From positions 1 to 37,425 of the forward strand of contig CAMCTU010000010.1 in the NCBI GenBank assembly GCA_945878525.1: a stretch of DNA of 37,425 nt, given 5' to 3'. Made by a program: the position numbers and the translations under genes. The notes under the pieces were generated by a model, which did no database searches, was not told where the DNA came from, and saw only the letters and a program-made list of their open reading frames with translations. Position 1 is the first letter of the stretch, and each line of letters starts with the position of its first letter. Below are positions 34,301 to 37,425 of this stretch, in pieces. The stretch comes from Sphingobacterium thalpophilum (GTDB taxonomy: Bacteria > Bacteroidota > Bacteroidia > Sphingobacteriales > Sphingobacteriaceae).

Positions 34301-34897
34301 CTCTATCTCGAACAAAAGATCTTCTACACGACTTAAGTCGGCTTCTGTATCTTTTAATTTATTAAAGGTTTGTTTTTTTCTCAGTTTATATTTTGATATA
34401 CCTGAAGCTTCTTCAAATAAAGCCCTTCTTGAATTATCCTTATTGGCAATGATCTCATCAATCATTTTCAATTCGATGATCGAATAAGAGTCTGAACCTA
34501 TTCCTGTATCAAGAAATAAATCCGTAATATCTTTTAACCTGCAGTGCACATCATTTAGCCTGTATTCACTTTCCCCTGAGCGATATAGCTTTCGGGTGAT
34601 GGTTACTTTGGTAAAGTCAGTAGGAAGAATATTTTTAGTGTTATCAAAGGTCAGTGATACTTCAGCAAGGTTCGAGGGTTTACGTGTTTTCGTTCCGTTA
34701 AAAATGATATTTTCCATTTTCTCAGATCGAAGCATGCGCGTACTCTGTTCCCCAAGAACCCATCGTATCGCATCCACTACATTCGATTTCCCACAACCAT
34801 TTGGCCCCACAATAGCAGTTACTCCATCATTAAAATTTATGGTGATCTTATCTCCAAAGCTTTTAAAACCTTTGATTTCTAGTTGTGTAAGCTGCAT
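31349..34897 (-). CDS. smc: Chromosome segregation protein SMC
   Basis: An 1182-residue SMC ATPase that forms the bacterial condensin. The N-terminal head has MQLTQLEIKGFKSFGDKI and Walker A IVGPNGCGKSNVVDAIRW near residue 32. Two long coiled coils (about 170-500 and 670-1000) flank the hinge (about 510-650, FPESIRFLKKNAGWTKQTPL... to GMSGGSVGLFEGKR). The C-terminal head carries the signature LSGGEKTLTATAILFSLYLL near residue 1091 and Walker B PFCIFDEVDAPLDD. No ScpA or ScpB gene is in the window. A hairpin and a -7 element lie upstream. It is the first gene of a run ending in the M28 peptidase. Confidence 0.97.
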   Translation of the reverse strand: MQLTQLEIKGFKSFGDKITINFNDGVTAIVGPNGCGKSNVVDAIRWVLGEQSTRMLRSEKMENIIFNGTKTRKPSNLAEVSLTFDNTKNILPTDFTKVTITRKLYRSGESEYRLNDVHCRLKDITDLFLDTGIGSDSYSIIELKMIDEIIANKDNSRRALFEEASGISKYKLRKKQTFNKLKDTEADLSRVEDLLFEIEKNLKTLENQAKKAERYYRLKEQYKTLSLNLASYRIIGFRESLNQLEDKEQQHTLKSSGINVEISNLEALLQKLKLENLNLERNLSIQQKATNEFIAKIRTYESDKKLKNEQLRFLEDKKTRLNDELEKDQNQLNHVFYNQKRLNEEHLQESEILEKLRISTQIQHKAINELRTEQQKSKSSLDKLNIENNELQNQVYKLEKEIAILNIQKEALHQESSRNMADTESKENELNEFNKVIYELNEQLQTKQKHYLLKKEFEDELELQIRNSTELIKEKKEILNQEGRILDSKQNEYNLTKSMIDNLEGFPESIRFLKKNAGWTKQTPLFSDILFCKEEYRIAIENYLEPVMNHYVVETQAEAVQAIQLLNDSSRGRANFFILEALKVANKSTSVITDRKDLIPALEIIDADNKYRPLCEMLLYNVYLLQSGEEIELRSSLPEEQIVILSKTGMFTKTRTGMSGGSVGLFEGKRIGRAKNLEKLSKDINNGENLILKLKNTITDEEIKLKDLIDSSQKDFLQQSQLEINRLNNDYTSVKTKQEQYLAFIENSLNRKQDVEQKIVSISNELLASEPLLVELRINRQIKLEQVQIDQQSYNELAESLNSKSENYNQENIRFHQQQNKVSTIEKDLEYRESQQQSLESRIGLNQTELEKTQAGIKETLQNADHSDDDLIGMYVQKEELEIAVNDAEQAYHASKVQITDKEEEVSQLRRNKEQAELIFNEIKDQKTAIKLDLNALKERLSVEFAVDISLLLDEDENPQLDGDEQEIREKTERIKRQMDEFGAINPMAMEAYQEMNERYNFIQSQKKDLAEAKSSLLQTIKEIDDTAKEKFMAAFMEVRTHFIKVFRSLFNEEDSCDLLLVDPNNPLESDIDIIARPKGKRPLSINQLSGGEKTLTATAILFSLYLLKPAPFCIFDEVDAPLDDTNIDKFNNIIREFSDQSQFIIVSHNKRTIASTDIIYGVTMAEQGVSRVVAVDIREVA

Positions 34898-34907
34898 TTT
34901 TTTCTTC

Positions 34908-34920
34908 CCGCTTCGAGCGG
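34908..34920. other. Short GC hairpin just upstream of the smc start
   Basis: CCGCT-TCG-AGCGG is a 5-bp stem with a 3-base loop, 10 bases before the smc ATG. It would fold in the smc mRNA leader next to the A-rich AAGAAAAAA before the start. It has no T-run on either strand, so it is not a terminator. Confidence 0.4.
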
Positions 34921-34959
34921 ATCATGGTTAGTTTTGAAGGCTCAATTTATAAAATTCTC

Positions 34960-34967
34960 CAAACCTA
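34960..34967 (-). promoter_or_regulatory. Putative -7 element for smc
   Basis: TAGGTTTG on the minus strand lies 62 bases before the smc ATG, giving a leader of about 55 bases that contains the hairpin at 34908-34920. Confidence 0.35.
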
Positions 34968-35063
34968 TTGATAATTTAAACAAGGAAAACTAAACTATTT
35001 TTTAACAATACAAAACGTATTTTAGGCTTGGAAAATGAAATTCAAATTTTAATCTATAAAACT

Positions 35064-36047
35064 ATGGAATACAGACGTTTAGGTAAATCGGGTTTGAAAG
35101 TTAGTGCTCTTTCTTTAGGAAGCTGGCTCACTTTTGGTCAGCAAATTGATGATAAGGTGGCTGAAGAGTTAATGGATATAGCTTATGATGGCGGAATAAA
35201 TTTCTTTGATAATGCCGAAGGTTATGCTGGTGGGAAGTCTGAAATTGTTATGGGAAATATTCTGAAAAAGAAAAAATGGGATCGCAGTTCATATATAGTT
35301 TCCAGTAAGATCTTTTTTGGAGCTGAAGAGAAAAAGCCAAATATGATCGGACTTTCCAAGAAGCATTTATTTGAAGGAACACATAACGCACTTAAGCGAC
35401 TTCAACTTGACTATGTCGATTTAATTTACTGCCACAGACCCGATAAAGAAACACCAATAGAAGAATCAGTCTGGGCGATGCATCAACTGATTCAACAGGG
35501 AAAAGCATTGTACTGGGGAACATCCGAATGGAGCGCTCTTGAAATAATGCAGGCGCATTATTTTGCTGAAAAGAATCATTTAGTCCCACCCGTGATGGAA
35601 CAACCTCAGTATAACATGCTTTGGCGCGATAAAATGGAAATGGAGTTTTTATTGTTATTTAGGGATTTCGGAATGGGCACAACGATCTGGAGTCCGATGG
35701 CCTCAGGATTGCTTTCCGGAAAATACAATGATGCCGATCCAAAAGATGCACGTTTCAGTATGGATAATTTGGAATGGTTAAGAAACCGATTATTAATTGA
35801 AGCAAATATTCGCAAGGTTAAGTTATTGCAGAAAATTGCTGAAAGGTTGAATACTTCTCTGGCAAAATTGGCTATCGCGTGGTGTCTGAAAAACCCTCAT
35901 GTAAGTACCGTTATTTTGGGAGCATCAAAGGCTTCACAACTTAAAGAGAATCTTACAGCTCTTGAAGTAGTTCCTTTACTTACAAATGAAATCATGCTTG
36001 AAATTGATGAAATTACGGGGACTAAACCTCAGGTTATAATTCCTTAA
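35064..36047 (+). CDS. Aldo/keto reductase (Kv-beta/AKR6-like)
   Basis: A 327-residue NADPH-dependent TIM-barrel oxidoreductase. It begins MEYRRLGKSGLKVSALSLGS. The catalytic tetrad is present: Asp and Tyr in FFDNAEGYAGGKSE, Lys in IVSSKIFFG and His in DLIYCHRPD. The cofactor region reads SPMASGLLSGKYN and STVILGASKASQLKENL. The sequence resembles the voltage-gated channel beta-subunit/YghZ group, which reduces aldehydes and methylglyoxal. The substrate here is not known. The frame extends to 35028, but the ATG at 35064 matches the family start. It is divergent from smc and convergent with the MBL gene. Confidence 0.93.
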   Translation: MEYRRLGKSGLKVSALSLGSWLTFGQQIDDKVAEELMDIAYDGGINFFDNAEGYAGGKSEIVMGNILKKKKWDRSSYIVSSKIFFGAEEKKPNMIGLSKKHLFEGTHNALKRLQLDYVDLIYCHRPDKETPIEESVWAMHQLIQQGKALYWGTSEWSALEIMQAHYFAEKNHLVPPVMEQPQYNMLWRDKMEMEFLLLFRDFGMGTTIWSPMASGLLSGKYNDADPKDARFSMDNLEWLRNRLLIEANIRKVKLLQKIAERLNTSLAKLAIAWCLKNPHVSTVILGASKASQLKENLTALEVVPLLTNEIMLEIDEITGTKPQVIIP

Positions 36048-36053
36048 ATAAAC

Positions 36054-36086
36054 AAGGCTGACAGCGTTTTTAACCCTGTCAGCCTT
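36054..36086. terminator. 11-bp perfect inverted repeat between convergent genes
   Basis: AAGGCTGACAG (36054-36064) and CTGTCAGCCTT (36076-36086) pair perfectly around an 11-base loop. On the minus strand the stem is followed by GTTTATTT, so it can terminate the MBL gene and probably both directions. CCCTGTCAG recurs at 36092-36100, so part of a dispersed repeat may be involved. Confidence 0.7.
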
Positions 36087-36102
36087 CTAAACCCTGTCAG
36101 TA

Positions 36103-36948
36103 TCATAAAATATCAGATAATTTAAAGGTATCCTTTACACGGATGCCTTTTTCCGTTTCCTGAAGGGTGCAACATTCGTTTACCGGATCATGTTCCAGAT
36201 AAAGAACATAATCATTTTCAACAGCCTCTGTGAGAAATTTATTTTTCTCATTCAGGGTTTTGAGAGGAAACATATCATATGACATGACATAAGGCATCGG
36301 AATATGTCCGATGGAAGGGAGCATATCAGCCATGTAAAGTATAATCTTCCCTTTGTAGCTGATCTGCGGAAGCATCATTGAATCGGTATGCCCGAATGCG
36401 AAGCGAATTTTGATATGATCTGTGAAGTCCACTCCGTCAAAAGTATCAATAAATTTAAGTTTACCACTTTCCTGGATAGGCAGAATGTTTTCTTTCAAAA
36501 ATGAGGCCTTCTCACGGTCATTTGGATTGACAGCCCATTCCCAATGTGCCTTGTTACTCCAATAAACAGCATTTTTAAAAGCAGGTATAAGACTTCCATC
36601 TTCAAGTTTTTCTATCGAGCCACCACAGTGGTCGAAATGAAGATGGGTTAAAAATACATCAGTGATTTCATCTTTGGTAAAACCGTGGGTTTCAAGGGAT
36701 TTTTCAAGAGTATCATCACCATGCAGGTAATAATGCTTTAAAAAGCGCTCATCCTGTTTGTATCCTATTCCATTATCAATCAGTATTTTACGATCTCCAT
36801 CTACGATTAGAAGGCAGCGCATAGCCCAATTGCAAAGGTTGTTCTCGTCTGCCGGATTGGTTTTCTGCCAGATTGATTTGGGTACCACTCCAAACATAGC
36901 ACCACCGTCTAACTTAAAAAATCCTGCGTTTATTGTAAATAATTTCAT
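36103..36948 (-). CDS. MBL-fold metallo-hydrolase
   Basis: A 281-residue metallo-beta-lactamase-fold hydrolase. The metal-binding signature is THLHFDHCGG (H-x-H-x-D-H), preceded by ILIDNGIGYKQDERF. A third His lies in FGHTDSMM, an Asp in LYMADMLPS, and a late His in YLEHDPVNE. This is the general glyoxalase II/lactonase-like layout. The protein has no signal peptide, so it is cytosolic. The substrate is unknown. It is convergent with the aldo/keto reductase, with the inverted repeat between them. The ATG at 36948 starts MKLFTINAGFFKLDGG, a typical family N-terminus. Confidence 0.9.
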   Translation of the reverse strand: MKLFTINAGFFKLDGGAMFGVVPKSIWQKTNPADENNLCNWAMRCLLIVDGDRKILIDNGIGYKQDERFLKHYYLHGDDTLEKSLETHGFTKDEITDVFLTHLHFDHCGGSIEKLEDGSLIPAFKNAVYWSNKAHWEWAVNPNDREKASFLKENILPIQESGKLKFIDTFDGVDFTDHIKIRFAFGHTDSMMLPQISYKGKIILYMADMLPSIGHIPMPYVMSYDMFPLKTLNEKNKFLTEAVENDYVLYLEHDPVNECCTLQETEKGIRVKDTFKLSDIL

Positions 36949-37330
36949 TGTAGCCTTTAATGAGAGTTTTAATCAAATAAATTATGCGATTGATCGGTCA
37001 GGAAAAATATCTTCAATAAGTTTTAGGGTCTTTAATTAGATAACTCCTGCAATAATTGATTATTAACCACCAATTCCAGCTCAAACAGCATATGAAGTAC
37101 ACATCGGTAATGTTTTAGAAAAGGTACATATTTATGATTTAACTAATCAAAAAGTCCGTTATCTATTTATTATATTCTATAACCAGAGCCTCGTTTGCTT
37201 TAACCAGAAACTATTAAAGGCCAATCGAACAAACCAGTGATGATGAGGCAGATCCAGACAATACAATTTAGTTGAAAGTTGAGAATTGATAGCTGTTAAC
37301 TCTCCACTTTCAATTCTCCATTCTCAATTG
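36949..37330. other. Gene-free gap with an inverted repeat near lpdA
   Basis: This 382-base gap has no supported gene. GAGAATTGA (37281-37289) and TCAATTCTC (37310-37318) are perfect inverted arms of 9 bp with a 20-base loop. Related AATTCTC/TTCTCAATTG pieces follow at 37319-37330, just after the lpdA stop on its strand, and could help end that transcript. An open plus-strand stretch at about 37057-37233 has no start codon. Confidence 0.5.
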
Positions 37331-37425
37331 TTAAAGGTGAATCACTTCCCCATAAGCATCAGCAGCCGCTTCCATGATTGCTTCACTCATAGTAGGATGT
37401 GGGTGCACAGTTTTTACAATATCCA
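37331..37425 (-). CDS. lpdA: Dihydrolipoyl dehydrogenase, C-terminal end (runs off the window)
   Basis: The last 30 codons of an E3 flavoprotein that reoxidises dihydrolipoamide in 2-oxo acid dehydrogenase and glycine cleavage complexes. The frame reads DIVKTVHPHPTMSEAIMEAA then ADAYGEVIHL and TAA. The catalytic His-Glu pair sits in HPHPTMSE, the standard E3 C-terminal signature. The FAD and NAD domains lie beyond base 37425. Which complex it serves cannot be told from this fragment. Confidence 0.92.
   Translation of the reverse strand, partial: DIVKTVHPHPTMSEAIMEAAADAYGEVIHL

Noticed and set aside
37057-37233. Plus-strand open stretch reading VHIGNVLEKVHIYDLTNQKV, resembling a secretion C-terminal domain
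   Set aside because: There is no in-frame start codon, it is short, and the resemblance is weak; probably chance.

Overview
The window reads as ordinary chromosome from a Gram-negative member of the Bacteroidota, most likely a Sphingobacteriales/Cytophagales-type organism. The evidence is the gene content and the signals. Families largely typical of this phylum are present: a DUF2027-Smr protein, a DUF3347 lipoprotein, a TPR-PD40-OmpA protein with PorE-like layout, DUF6526, and a bifunctional nuclease with a UVR tail. The DNA is AT-rich with sparse Shine-Dalgarno sequences. The Bacteroidota -7 element TAnnTTTG recurs a short distance upstream of many starts. LPS (KDO) genes confirm an outer membrane.

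Layout. 0-2.4 kb: the 5' end of prfC, a 23-bp tandem repeat array, a DUF2027-Smr protein, a DUF2132 protein and a DUF3347 lipoprotein. 2.5-7.8 kb: citrate synthase, a CNT nucleoside transporter, a bifunctional nuclease and etfAB. 7.8-11 kb: a small TPR protein, a CHR-family (chromate) transporter and dnaB. 11-17 kb: rlmB, manC, kdsD, recQ and kdsA. The two KDO-pathway genes kdsD and kdsA flank recQ on opposite strands, and manC adds GDP-mannose supply. 17-19 kb: a two-gene secreted sugar operon (TIM-barrel epimerase/isomerase plus a mutarotase-fold protein). 19.3-21.7 kb: the OmpA protein followed by DUF6526. 21.8-23.6 kb: queE, a small Rieske protein, and a PIN-toxin module whose antitoxin frame is broken. 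23.6-29.5 kb: folD and lepA, then the three-gene proton-translocating transhydrogenase pntAA-pntAB-pntB. 29.6-30.4 kb: a decayed sigma-54 activator C-terminus and the RNase P RNA gene. 30.4-37.4 kb: an M28 peptidase, smc, an aldo/keto reductase, an MBL-fold hydrolase and the 3' end of lpdA.

How the genes work together. Most are housekeeping: central carbon and redox metabolism (gltA, etfAB, pnt, lpdA), DNA and RNA maintenance (dnaB, recQ, smc, rlmB, rnpB, queE), translation factors (prfC, lepA) and envelope polysaccharide precursors (kdsD, kdsA, manC).

I found no convincing new multi-gene defence, mobile or biosynthetic system. The points most worth a second look are: the vapBC-like module with intact promoter, palindrome and toxin but a one-base frame break in the antitoxin, sitting on an A-AAG-stop sequence; the remnant of a sigma-54 activator beside rnpB; the 23-bp repeat array near prfC; and an 11-bp direct repeat spaced exactly 20 bp in front of the uncharacterised sugar operon.
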